In this document: positions 41,365 to 50,624 of the stretch, one piece after another
How positions within the stretch are numbered: the first letter of the stretch is position 1
How the letters are laid out: each line of letters opens with the position of its first letter
Origin: Citrobacter youngae ATCC 29220
GTDB lineage: Bacteria; Pseudomonadota; Gammaproteobacteria; Enterobacterales; Enterobacteriaceae
Assembly (NCBI RefSeq): GCF_000155975.1
Contig: NZ_GG730302.1
Span: forward strand, 26,599-90,598
Reading direction: 5' to 3'
DNA length: 64,000 nucleotides
The notes under the pieces: model-generated
Seen by the model: the letters and a program-made list of their open reading frames with translations, nothing else
Told to the model about the DNA's origin: nothing
The model's database searches: none
Translations under genes and position numbers: made by a program

Positions 41365-41887
41365 GGGTGTCGCTCCGCGTCAGACGATAGTGGAATTGCC
41401 AGCGCCCCTGCGTATCCTGCTGCGTTTCTCCGGCGCGATTTAATTCAAACAAGGGCTGCTGGCGTAATTGCGTTTCAAGCGTCTTCAGGGCGGCAAAGTT
41501 CAGCGCATTTCCCGTCAGTTCCAGCGTGCCTTGCTGCCAGGTTATTTTTGTCAACCACGCCTGTTCCGGTAGTAATGCCGCCAGCTCTTGCAGAATCTGT
41601 TGCCAGCGTTGAGTTTGTTCACGCTGTTGGTTTCGCGCCTGAATCTGTTGCCATTGCTGCTGGCGCTGCTGCAAACGAGGCTTTAGCGACGTAAGCGCCG
41701 CTTTCCGCTTATTTTCAGCCTCTACCAGCAATAATGCGGCCCGGTTTTCCATGCTAAAAACGCGGCAGTAGATTAACGTCACGCCAATGCTAAGCAGTAG
41801 CGAAGCGCTAAAGAAGACGCCCCAGAAGCGCAAACAGGCATACCGCCGTGCCTGACGCCAGGGCAGAAGATTGATGGTCGCTATCAT
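41348..41887 (-). CDS. hofN: PilN-like protein HofN
   Basis: HofN is the PilN-like partner of HofO and HofM. The protein is 179 aa from ATG 41887; a longer frame into hofM is rejected. It carries the PilN-type start INLLPWRQ, which binds PilM-like proteins, then one membrane helix (about 20-40) and a coiled coil rich in Gln and Arg. Its ATG overlaps the hofM stop by one base (TGATG). Confidence 0.93.
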   Translation of the reverse strand: MIATINLLPWRQARRYACLRFWGVFFSASLLLSIGVTLIYCRVFSMENRAALLLVEAENKRKAALTSLKPRLQQRQQQWQQIQARNQQREQTQRWQQILQELAALLPEQAWLTKITWQQGTLELTGNALNFAALKTLETQLRQQPLFELNRAGETQQDTQGRWQFHYRLTRSDTHENAL

Positions 41888-42666
41888 CAACACGTACCTC
41901 CTATGGCCAGCCCCAATGCGATGGCGAAGCGGTGACTTTGCGGTGGAATTGGCGGTTGGCGAACGGGCACGACGCTTAAAGGATCGAAGCCGCCAGCGTC
42001 GCATAGCGCAAGGGCTGCGGAGGTAAGAGATAGCGTCGCGGCAAGCTCGTCGATACTGCTAATATCGCCCGTCAGTTTTCTCCCCCATGCCGAGCGGGTC
42101 GCCCATAGCCACTGAGCATCATCGCGCCATACCAGACACTGTTGATGTTCTGGCAGGTAAGGAATAAATCGCTGTAAGGCGCTGGCGTCCGGCGTTATCG
42201 CTGTAACCTGCACTTTCAGCGTTTGTATCAGCGTCAGAAGCGTTGAAATCTCTTTGCTTTGCGCGGCAGTGACGTTAAACGCCGGGCTCAACGTGTCTTC
42301 GCTATAATCAAAAAGCAGCGCATCCGGCGACATATCCAGTTCACGCGCCATCGAACCGGACAACCATGCAGTTTGCTCTGGCTCACGCAGGGACATTGCC
42401 GGACGAGGGAACTTTTTTTGTAACGTCCTGTTGGCGGGAAAGGAGAGATGAATATGGTGTCGGCGAGGAAGCTCGCGGCTCCACGGTAGTAGCGCTGCGA
42501 CAAGCTGTTCAGGCTCGCGAATGTGGCCGTCGACAATCACCTGTGGCGCCAGCGGCACGCGCCACCAGCGCTGTAGAAACCAACCGGTCGCGTCACGAAC
42601 GACAGCGACTGCCAGCGCCTCATGTTGCTGAATATGCAGACCAATTTTCCAGATATTGAAAGCCAT
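41887..42666 (-). CDS. hofM: PilM-like protein HofM
   Basis: HofM is a cytoplasmic actin-like PilM homologue that should bind HofN. The protein is 259 aa from MAFNIWKIGLH; 15 upstream codons are rejected. It is the first gene of hofMNOPQ and diverges from mrcA. K-12 needs hof genes to catabolise external DNA; natural transformation is not established. Confidence 0.93.
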   Translation of the reverse strand: MAFNIWKIGLHIQQHEALAVAVVRDATGWFLQRWWRVPLAPQVIVDGHIREPEQLVAALLPWSRELPRRHHIHLSFPANRTLQKKFPRPAMSLREPEQTAWLSGSMARELDMSPDALLFDYSEDTLSPAFNVTAAQSKEISTLLTLIQTLKVQVTAITPDASALQRFIPYLPEHQQCLVWRDDAQWLWATRSAWGRKLTGDISSIDELAATLSLTSAALALCDAGGFDPLSVVPVRQPPIPPQSHRFAIALGLAIGGTC

Positions 42667-42786
42667 TGCTGATGATCTCCGTATCACCCGTAGCTTTAAC
42701 GGGTATATCAATGCGTCTGGCTTGCCTTTATACTACCGCGCGTTTGTTTATAAACTGCCCAAATGCCACTAAATGGGAAATCTCCA

Positions 42787-45339
42787 GTGAAGTTCGTAAA
42801 GTATTTATTAATCCTTGCAGTATGTTGCATCCTGCTGGGAGCAGGCTCGATTTATGGCCTCTATCGCTATATTGAGCCGCAATTACCTGACGTCGCGACG
42901 CTTAAAGATGTGCGTTTGCAGATCCCGATGCAGGTTTACAGCGCTGACGGCGAGCTGATCGCGCAATATGGCGAGAAACGTCGAATCCCCGTCACGCTGG
43001 CTCAGATGCCGCCGGAAATGGTCAAAGCCTTTATCGCCACAGAAGACAGCCGCTTTTATGAGCACCACGGGGTAGACCCGGTGGGGATCTTCCGTGCGGC
43101 CAGCGTCGCGTTGTTCTCCGGTCACGCCTCGCAAGGGGCGAGTACCATTACCCAACAGTTGGCGAGAAACTTCTTCCTGAGCCCGGAACGTACGCTGATG
43201 CGTAAGATCAAAGAAGTGTTTCTGGCAATCCGCATTGAACAGTTGCTGAGTAAAGATGAGATCCTCGAGCTGTATCTGAACAAGATCTACCTGGGGTATC
43301 GCGCCTATGGCGTGGGTGCTGCCGCGCAGGTCTATTTCGGTAAGACGGTTGATCAGCTCAGCTTAAGTGAGATTGCGGTGATTGCCGGTCTGCCAAAAGC
43401 GCCGTCAACCTTCAACCCCCTCTATTCGATAGACCGGGCTACCGCGCGACGTAACGTCGTGCTGTCACGTATGTTGAGCGAAAACTACATCACGCAGGCC
43501 CAGTACGATCAGGCGCGCGGCGAAGCCATTGACGCCAACTACCATGCCCCGGAAATCGCCTTCTCTGCGCCATATCTGTCTGAAATGGTACGCCAGGAGA
43601 TGTACAACCGTTACGGCGAGAAAGCCTATGAAGACGGGTATCGCATCACCACCACCATTACGCGCAAAGTACAGCAGGCGGCTCAGCAAGCAGTGCGTAA
43701 CAACGTGATGGATTACGATATGCGCCACGGCTACCGCGGCCCGTCAAACGTGCTGTGGAAAGTGGGTGAAAGCAGCTGGGACAGCAAGAAAATCACCGAT
43801 ACGCTGAAAGCGTTGCCAACATATGGGCCACTGCTGCCGGCCGTTGTCACCAGCGCCAATCCGCAGGAAGCCATTGCCGCGCTGGCGGATGGCACGTCCG
43901 TGTCATTACGGATGGATGGCATGCGCTGGGCGCGTCCTTACCGCTCGGATACCCAGCAAGGTCCGACGCCGCGTAAAGTGACAGATGTGGTACAGACCGG
44001 GCAGCAAATCTGGGTACGCCAGGTTGGCGACGCCTGGTGGCTGGCGCAAGTGCCGGACGTCAACTCCGCACTGGTTTCCATCAATCCGCAAAACGGTGCG
44101 GTGCTAGCGCTGGTGGGGGGTTTTGACTTTAACCAGAGCAAATTTAACCGTGCAACCCAGGCACTACGCCAGGTGGGGTCCAATATCAAACCATTCCTGT
44201 ATACCGCCGCGATGGATAAAGGCCTGACGCTGGCGAGTATGCTCAATGACGTGCCGATCTCCCGCTGGGACGCTGGTGCCGGGTCCGACTGGCAGCCTAA
44301 GAACTCACCGCCGCAGTACGCTGGTCCTATCCGTTTGCGTCAGGGGTTGGGTCAGTCGAAAAACGTGGTGATGGTACGCGCCATGCGCGCCATGGGCGTG
44401 GATTACGCGGCTGAGTATCTGCAACGTTTCGGCTTCCCGGCACAGAACATTGTGCACACCGAATCGCTGGCGCTGGGTTCCGCCTCGTTCACGCCAATGC
44501 AGGTTGCCCGCGGCTACGCGGTGATGGCGAACGGCGGCTTCCTGGTCGATCCGTATTTTATCAGTAAGATAGAAAGCGATCAGGGCGGCGTTATCTTCGA
44601 AGCGAAGCCAAAAATTGCCTGCCCGGATTGTGATATCCCGGTGATTTATGGCGATACCCAGAAGTCTAACGTTCTGGAAAACACGAACGTCGAGGACGTG
44701 GCCGTTTCACAGGAACAGCAAAATGCCGCCGTGCCTATGCCGCAGCTTGAGCAGGCGAATCAGGCGTTGGTCGCGCAGAGTGGAACGCAGGAATACGCCC
44801 CCCATGTCATCAACACGCCGCTGGCGTTCCTGATTAAAAGCGCCCTGAACACCAATATCTTTGGCGAACCGGGTTGGATGGGAACCGGCTGGCGCGCGGG
44901 CCGCGACCTGAAACGTCACGATATCGGCGGTAAAACGGGAACCACCAACAGCTCAAAAGATGCCTGGTTCTCCGGCTATGGCCCTGGCGTCGTGACCTCG
45001 GTTTGGATCGGTTTTGACGACCATCGCCGCGATCTCGGACACACCACCGCCTCTGGCGCGATCAAAGACCAAATATCGGGCTATGAAGGCGGCGCGAAGA
45101 GTGCCCAGCCTGCGTGGGATGCTTACATGAAATCCGTGCTGGAAGGTGTGCCCGAGCAGCCGCTGACGCCGCCGCCGGGTATCGTGACGGTCAATATCGA
45201 TCGTAGCACCGGCCAGTTGGCAAGCGGCGGCAACAGCCGCGAAGAGTATTTCATTGAAGGTACTCAGCCAACGCAGCAGGCGGTACATGAGGTGGGAACG
45301 ACCATTATCGATAATGGTGAGACGCACGAGTTGTTCTAA
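42787..45339 (+). CDS. mrcA: Penicillin-binding protein 1A
   Basis: PBP1A is a bifunctional peptidoglycan glycosyltransferase and transpeptidase in the inner membrane. The protein is 850 aa from GTG 42787 (product MKFVKYLL...); an ATG 24 bases upstream is rejected on family length. The membrane anchor is about 5-27. The glycosyltransferase has ATEDSRFYEHHG with Glu86. The transpeptidase has Ser465 in GSNIKPF, the SKN motif, and Lys716 in GKTGTTN. Confidence 0.97.
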   Translation: MKFVKYLLILAVCCILLGAGSIYGLYRYIEPQLPDVATLKDVRLQIPMQVYSADGELIAQYGEKRRIPVTLAQMPPEMVKAFIATEDSRFYEHHGVDPVGIFRAASVALFSGHASQGASTITQQLARNFFLSPERTLMRKIKEVFLAIRIEQLLSKDEILELYLNKIYLGYRAYGVGAAAQVYFGKTVDQLSLSEIAVIAGLPKAPSTFNPLYSIDRATARRNVVLSRMLSENYITQAQYDQARGEAIDANYHAPEIAFSAPYLSEMVRQEMYNRYGEKAYEDGYRITTTITRKVQQAAQQAVRNNVMDYDMRHGYRGPSNVLWKVGESSWDSKKITDTLKALPTYGPLLPAVVTSANPQEAIAALADGTSVSLRMDGMRWARPYRSDTQQGPTPRKVTDVVQTGQQIWVRQVGDAWWLAQVPDVNSALVSINPQNGAVLALVGGFDFNQSKFNRATQALRQVGSNIKPFLYTAAMDKGLTLASMLNDVPISRWDAGAGSDWQPKNSPPQYAGPIRLRQGLGQSKNVVMVRAMRAMGVDYAAEYLQRFGFPAQNIVHTESLALGSASFTPMQVARGYAVMANGGFLVDPYFISKIESDQGGVIFEAKPKIACPDCDIPVIYGDTQKSNVLENTNVEDVAVSQEQQNAAVPMPQLEQANQALVAQSGTQEYAPHVINTPLAFLIKSALNTNIFGEPGWMGTGWRAGRDLKRHDIGGKTGTTNSSKDAWFSGYGPGVVTSVWIGFDDHRRDLGHTTASGAIKDQISGYEGGAKSAQPAWDAYMKSVLEGVPEQPLTPPPGIVTVNIDRSTGQLASGGNSREEYFIEGTQPTQQAVHEVGTTIIDNGETHELF

Positions 45340-45342
45340 TCT

Positions 45343-45453
45343 TTTGCCGGATGGTGACGCCAAGAGCGTCTTGTCCGGCCTACATTTTCGCTGCAATTAT
45401 TTGATATTGCTGGATGTTGTAGGCCGGATAAAGCATCAGCCGCCATCCGGCAA
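45343..45453. repeat. REP/BIME element, mrcA-nudE
   Basis: This is the largest REP group in the window: gccggatggtgacg...cttgtccggcctac, then gtaggccggataaagc...gccatccggc. It lies between convergent mrcA and nudE. Confidence 0.88.
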
Positions 45454-45459
45454 TCGCAA

Positions 45460-46020
45460 TTAAAGTCGCCCCTGCCCTTTCAACCATTCGCGTACGAGGA
45501 ATAACGCGCTCACGTTACGCGCTTCGTGAAAATCAGGATCTTCCAGCAGATCCATTAAATGCGCCAGCGGCCAGCGCACCTGCGGTAATGGCTCAGGCTC
45601 ATCCCCCTCCAGCGATTCAGGATACAGGTCCTCTGCCACCACAATGTTCATCTTGCTGGAGAAATAAGATGGCGCCATGCTGAGTTTCTTCAAAAACGTC
45701 AGATCCTTTGCGCCAAACCCGACTTCTTCTTTCAGCTCCCGGTTTGCCGCGTCATACACGCTTTCGCCAGGATCGATTAATCCTTTGGAAAAACCCAGTT
45801 CGTAGGATTCGGTCCCGACCGCGTATTCGCGGATAAGGATCAGGTGGTCGTCAACAATCGGCACGATCATTACCGCTTCACGCGTGGATGGACGCATACG
45901 TTCATAAACGCGACGTACGCCATTGCTGAACTCAAGGTCCACACTTTCGACTTTAAACAGCCGGGATTCGGCGACGGTTTCCACTTTTAAAATCGTGGGT
46001 TTCTGTAATGATTTGCTCAT
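45460..46020 (-). CDS. nudE: ADP-compound Nudix hydrolase NudE
   Basis: NudE hydrolyses ADP-ribose, Ap3A and NADH-type compounds. The protein is 186 aa from MSKSLQKPTILK; 20 upstream codons are rejected. The Nudix box is complete: GLIDPGESVYDAANRELKEE then VGF. This contrasts with the broken box of NrtR in this window. Divergent from igaA. Confidence 0.97.
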   Translation of the reverse strand: MSKSLQKPTILKVETVAESRLFKVESVDLEFSNGVRRVYERMRPSTREAVMIVPIVDDHLILIREYAVGTESYELGFSKGLIDPGESVYDAANRELKEEVGFGAKDLTFLKKLSMAPSYFSSKMNIVVAEDLYPESLEGDEPEPLPQVRWPLAHLMDLLEDPDFHEARNVSALFLVREWLKGQGRL

Positions 46021-46340
46021 TGTGAGATCTTTGCTGTGAAATCTGGGATCATTGTGCGATATACCGCACGGTTTCGGCAACGTGAATTGCCGTTTATTTA
46101 CATTTATGTAACGTACAAAAGTTAATCCCTATTTCAAATTAAAAGTCAATAGGTTGAAATAACTCCAGGAATTTGCTGATATTCCATTTTTAGTGATTTT
46201 GCTATGATTCGCATTTACTGGGCTGCGCTTTAAGATGCTCAAGTTCAACTCCACACTTGCCGATAGCCAACCAAAGAATCACGAATATTGAACAGGGTGC
46301 GACTGACCACGCCTGACAGACTAAGTAAGATGGGGAAAGC
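46021..46340. other. 320-base nudE-igaA divergent intergenic region
   Basis: The region is AT-rich and holds the divergent promoters. A -10-like TATGAT lies at 46203-46208 on the plus strand, but no well-spaced -35 is evident. No gene is supported. Confidence 0.5.
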
Positions 46341-48476
46341 ATGAGCACCATTCTGATTTTTTTAGCTGCTTTGCTGGCCTGCTCGTTGCTTGCAGGATGG
46401 CTACTTAGATCAAAATCCAGGCGAAAAAATTTACCCTTGAGCAACGTCTTTTCAGATGCCTCGAAGCGTAAGCTTACGCCTGAAGAACGCAGCGCGGTCG
46501 AAAACTATCTCGAAAGCCTTAGCCAAATTCAGCAAGTGCCTGGTCCAACAGGCGCCAGCTCTGCGCCAGTATCGTTAACGCTGAACGCCCAAAGTAATAG
46601 CGTTATCGTGCTTACTCATTCGATCACACGTTACGGCATTACCACCGACGATCCTAACAAATGGCGCTACTATCTTGATTCCGTTGAGGTGCATTTGCCG
46701 CCTTTCTGGGAACAATACATCAATGATGAAAACAGCGTTGAGCTGATCCACACAAATACGCTACCGCTGGTTATCTCGCTGAACGGTCACACGCTGCAGG
46801 AATATATGCAGGAAGCGCGTGGCTATGCGTTACAGCATACCACTTCTACCCAGGCTTCCATTCGCGGTGAAGAAAGCGAACAAATCGAACTGCTGAATAT
46901 TCGCCAGGAGACCCATGAAGAATATGCGCTCAGCCGCCCTTCCGGGTTACGCGAAGCGTTACTGATTGCCGCTTCATTCCTGCTGTTCTTTTTATGTTTA
47001 GTCATCCCGGACACATTTGTTCCATGGGCGGTCGGTGGCGCGGTGCTGTTGCTGGCTGCGGGTCTGTGGGGGCTGTTCGCCCCGCCGTCTAAAACCGCCC
47101 TGCGGGAAATTCATTGTCTGCGCGGCACGCCGCGTCGCTGGGGATTGTTTGGCGAGAACGACCAGGAGCAAATTAACAATATCTCTCTGGGTATTATTGA
47201 CCTGATCTATCCCTCTCACTGGCAGCCTTACATTGCGCAGGATCTCGGCCAGCAAACGGATATCGATATTTATCTCGATCGCCACGTTGTCCGTCAGGGG
47301 CGTTTTTTATCCCTGCACGATGAAGTTAAAAATTTCCCGTTGCAGCATTGGCTACGCAACGCCGTTATCGCGGGCGGGTCGTTGCTGGTGCTATTGATGC
47401 TGCTGTGTTGGATCCCGCTGGATATGCCGATAAAATTCACGCTGTCCTGGATGAAAGGCGCACAGACCATCGAAGCCACCAGCGTTAAACAGCTTGAGAA
47501 CGCAGGCGTTCGCGTGGGTGACACGCTGCACCTGAGCGGCACGGGCATGTGTAACATTCATACCCAGGGAAGCTGGAATGCACAACCCGCTACGCCGTTC
47601 ATGCCTTTTGATTGCACGCAAATTATCTGGAATGACGCGCGCGCGCTACCGCTTCCTGAATCCGATCTGGTGAATAAAGCCACCGCGCTCACGCAGGCCG
47701 TAAGCCGCCAACTGCATCCCAAACCGGATGATGATTCCCGCGTCAGCGCGTCGTTACGTTCGGCAATCCAAAAATCCGGCATGGTGTTGCTGGACGATTT
47801 TGGTGAAATTGTCCTGAAAACAGCCGATCTGTGCGCAGCCAAAGATGAATGCGTGCGCTTAAAAAATGCGCTGGTTAACCTCGGTAACAGTAAAGACTGG
47901 GCCGCTCTGGTGAAACGGGCTAACGCCGGAAAACTGGATGGCGTAAACGTGCTGCTGCGTCCGGTAAGCGCCGAGTCGCTGGATAATCTGGTCAATACCT
48001 CTACGGCGCCGTTTATTTCACGCGAGACGGCGCGAGCGGCCCAGGCGCTGAATAGCCCTGCCCCCGGCGGTTTTCTTATTATCAGCGACGAGGGCAGCGA
48101 TCTGGTCGATCAGCCCTGGCCGTCGACCTCTCTGTATGACTACCCGCCGCAAGAACAGTGGAACGCCTTCCAGCGTCTGGCCCAGATGCTAATGCAAACC
48201 CCGTTTCGCGCAGAGGGGATCGTCACCAATATCGCTACCGACGCCAACGGTACCCAGCATATTGGCCTGCACCGAATCCCGGATCGTTCAGGATTATGGC
48301 GCTACCTTGGCACCACACTGCTGATGCTCTCCATGCTGGGATGCGCTATCTATAACAGCGTTCAGGCATTCAGACGCTACCAGCGCCACCGTTCGCGCAT
48401 CGCGGAAATTCAAAGCTATTACGAAAGTTGCCTCAATCCAACGCTGATTGACGACCCGGAAAGCCTGATCCGATAA
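46341..48476 (+). CDS. igaA: Rcs phosphorelay inhibitor IgaA
   Basis: IgaA is an inner-membrane protein that restrains the Rcs envelope-stress relay; it is essential in Salmonella unless Rcs is off. The protein is 711 aa. There are hydrophobic helices at the N-terminus (about 2-20), two near 205-250, one near 337-357 and one near 652-672, with a large periplasmic domain (about 360-650) that has four Cys. K-12 calls it YrfF. Confidence 0.97.
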   Translation: MSTILIFLAALLACSLLAGWLLRSKSRRKNLPLSNVFSDASKRKLTPEERSAVENYLESLSQIQQVPGPTGASSAPVSLTLNAQSNSVIVLTHSITRYGITTDDPNKWRYYLDSVEVHLPPFWEQYINDENSVELIHTNTLPLVISLNGHTLQEYMQEARGYALQHTTSTQASIRGEESEQIELLNIRQETHEEYALSRPSGLREALLIAASFLLFFLCLVIPDTFVPWAVGGAVLLLAAGLWGLFAPPSKTALREIHCLRGTPRRWGLFGENDQEQINNISLGIIDLIYPSHWQPYIAQDLGQQTDIDIYLDRHVVRQGRFLSLHDEVKNFPLQHWLRNAVIAGGSLLVLLMLLCWIPLDMPIKFTLSWMKGAQTIEATSVKQLENAGVRVGDTLHLSGTGMCNIHTQGSWNAQPATPFMPFDCTQIIWNDARALPLPESDLVNKATALTQAVSRQLHPKPDDDSRVSASLRSAIQKSGMVLLDDFGEIVLKTADLCAAKDECVRLKNALVNLGNSKDWAALVKRANAGKLDGVNVLLRPVSAESLDNLVNTSTAPFISRETARAAQALNSPAPGGFLIISDEGSDLVDQPWPSTSLYDYPPQEQWNAFQRLAQMLMQTPFRAEGIVTNIATDANGTQHIGLHRIPDRSGLWRYLGTTLLMLSMLGCAIYNSVQAFRRYQRHRSRIAEIQSYYESCLNPTLIDDPESLIR

Positions 48477-48538
48477 CACGCTCGCGCGGCAGGATATGCT
48501 ACCCTGTCGCGCATCATGTTTTCTTCTGGGGAGTTTCC

Positions 48539-49207
48539 ATGCATATCAATATTGCCTGGCAGGATGTCGACACCGTGTTGTTAGATATGGACGGCACGCT
48601 GCTCGATCTGGCATTCGATAACTATTTCTGGCAAAAACTGGTGCCGGAAACCTACGGCGCGAAGCAGGGCATCTCTCCCCAGGAAGCCCAGGATTATATT
48701 CGTCAGCAGTATCATGCCGTGCAGCATACGCTAAACTGGTACTGCCTGGATTACTGGAGCGAGCGCCTGGATCTGGATATTTGCGCCATGACAACGGCAC
48801 AGGGGCCGCGTGCCGTTTTGCGTGAAGATACCGTACCGTTTCTTGATGCCTTAAAAGCCAGCGGCAAGCGCCGTATTTTGCTCACCAACGCGCATCCGCA
48901 TAACCTCGCGGTGAAGCTGGAGCATACCGGTCTGGCCTCGCACCTTGATTTATTACTTTCCACCCACACATTTGGTTATCCCAAAGAGGATCAGCGGTTA
49001 TGGCACGCTGTGGCTGAAGAAACGGGAATGAGTGCAGAGAAGACGCTGTTTATTGACGACAGCGAACCCATTCTCGACGCCGCTGCTCTGTTCGGCATTC
49101 GTTACTGCCTCGGCGTAACCAATCCCGACTCAGGCACTGCGGAAAAACAGTACGCACGCCATCCGTCACTGAATGACTACCGCCGACTGATCCCCTCACT
49201 GATGTGA
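48539..49207 (+). CDS. yrfG: HAD-family 5'-nucleotidase YrfG
   Basis: YrfG is a HAD phosphatase, reported for purine nucleotides such as GMP and IMP. The protein is 222 aa with LLDMDGTLLDL (motif I), LTNAHPHN (motif II) and FIDDSEPILDA (motif IV). GGGGAG lies 8 bases before the ATG. It is 10 bases upstream of hslR. Confidence 0.96.
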   Translation: MHINIAWQDVDTVLLDMDGTLLDLAFDNYFWQKLVPETYGAKQGISPQEAQDYIRQQYHAVQHTLNWYCLDYWSERLDLDICAMTTAQGPRAVLREDTVPFLDALKASGKRRILLTNAHPHNLAVKLEHTGLASHLDLLLSTHTFGYPKEDQRLWHAVAEETGMSAEKTLFIDDSEPILDAAALFGIRYCLGVTNPDSGTAEKQYARHPSLNDYRRLIPSLM

Positions 49208-49217
49208 AGGAGACGCC

Positions 49218-49619
49218 ATGAAAGAAAAGCCCTCTGCTGAAGTCAGGCTGGATAAATGGCTATGGGCTGCGCGCTTTTATAAAACGCGTGCGCTGGCCCG
49301 CGAAATGATTGAAGGCGGTAAGGTGCATTACAACGGGCAGCGCAGTAAGCCGAGCAAGATTGTCGAGCTGAACGCCACCCTCACCCTGCGCCAGGGAAAT
49401 GACGAGCGAACGGTCATTATCAAGGCCATTACCGAGCAGCGTCGTCCGGCCACAGAAGCCGTTACGCTGTATGAAGAAACCGCGGAAAGCGTGGAAAAAC
49501 GCGAAAAAATGGCGCTGGCGCGTAAACTTAACGCGTTAACCATGCCGCACCCGGACAGACGACCGGACAAGAAAGAGCGCCGCGACCTGTTACGATTTAA
49601 ACACGGCGACAGCGAGTGA
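49218..49619 (+). CDS. hslR: Heat-shock ribosome-associated protein Hsp15
   Basis: Hsp15 rescues stalled 50S subunits that carry nascent chains. The protein is 133 aa. The S4 RNA-binding domain covers about 9-70 (VRLDKWLWAARFYKTRALAR), and the basic C-terminus is RRPDKKERRDLLRFK. It is followed by hslO. Confidence 0.98.
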   Translation: MKEKPSAEVRLDKWLWAARFYKTRALAREMIEGGKVHYNGQRSKPSKIVELNATLTLRQGNDERTVIIKAITEQRRPATEAVTLYEETAESVEKREKMALARKLNALTMPHPDRRPDKKERRDLLRFKHGDSE

Positions 49620-49643
49620 CTGTCACCTGCAAGAGAGATGATT

Positions 49644-50522
49644 ATGCCGCAACATGACCAATTACATCGTTATCTGTTTGAAAACTTTGCCGTGCGCGGC
49701 GAGCTGGTAACCGTTTCGGAAACCCTGCAACAGATCCTCGAAAACCATACTTATCCGCAGCCGGTTAAAAACGTGCTGGCTGAACTGCTGGTCGCCACCA
49801 GCCTGCTCACCGCCACGCTGAAGTTTGCCGGTGATATCACCGTACAGCTGCAGGGCGATGGTCCACTGACCCTGGCCGTTATTAACGGTAATAACAACCA
49901 GCAGATGCGCGGCGTGGCCCGCATGCAGGGCGATATTCCTGAAGGCGCTGACCTGAAAACGCTGGTAGGCAACGGTTACCTGGTCATCACCATTACCCCG
50001 GAAGAAGGCGAACGTTATCAGGGCGTGGTCGGTCTGGAAGGCGACACGCTGGCCGCCTGTCTGGAAGATTACTTCATGCGTTCTGAACAGCTGCCGACAC
50101 GTCTGTTTATCCGCACTGGCGACGTCGATGGCAAACCCGCCGCTGGCGGAATGCTGCTGCAGGTGATGCCAGCGCAAAACGCGCAGGCAGATGATTTCGA
50201 TCACCTGACCGCCCTGACCGAAACCATCAAAACCGAAGAACTGTTAACGCTGCCAGCCAACGAAGTGCTGTGGCGCTTGTATCACGAAGAAGAGGTCACC
50301 CTCTACGATCCGCAGGACGTTGAGTTCAAGTGCACCTGTTCACGCGAACGCTGCGCTGGCGCACTGAAAACGCTGCCGGACGAAGAAGTGGACAGCATTC
50401 TGGCGGAAGAAGGCGAGATCGATATGCACTGCGATTACTGCGGGAGCCACTATCTGTTTAACGCCATGGATATTGCCGAGATCCGCAGCAACGCCTCCCC
50501 GGCAGACCCGCAGGTACATTAA
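49644..50522 (+). CDS. hslO: Redox-regulated chaperone Hsp33
   Basis: Hsp33 is a holdase turned on by oxidative stress. The protein is 292 aa from ATG 49644; the ATG 6 bases earlier abuts the AAGAGAG Shine-Dalgarno and is rejected. The four zinc-binding Cys are present: CTC in [10 protein letters not shown] near 231-233 and CDYC near 264-267. Confidence 0.98.
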   Translation: MPQHDQLHRYLFENFAVRGELVTVSETLQQILENHTYPQPVKNVLAELLVATSLLTATLKFAGDITVQLQGDGPLTLAVINGNNNQQMRGVARMQGDIPEGADLKTLVGNGYLVITITPEEGERYQGVVGLEGDTLAACLEDYFMRSEQLPTRLFIRTGDVDGKPAAGGMLLQVMPAQNAQADDFDHLTALTETIKTEELLTLPANEVLWRLYHEEEVTLYDPQDVEFKCTCSRERCAGALKTLPDEEVDSILAEEGEIDMHCDYCGSHYLFNAMDIAEIRSNASPADPQVH

Positions 50523-50530
50523 TTACCGTC

Positions 50531-50605
50531 TTGCCTGATGACGCTTATCTGGCCTACGGAAAACTGTTGTAGGCCGGATAAGGCGTTCGCGCCGCCATCC
50601 GGCAA
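50531..50605. repeat. REP/BIME element, hslO-yhgE
   Basis: A ttgcctgatgacgcttatctggcctac unit faces gtaggccggataaggcg...gccatccggc between convergent hslO and yhgE. Confidence 0.85.
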
Positions 50606-50624
50606 AACGCTATCGGCAACTGAC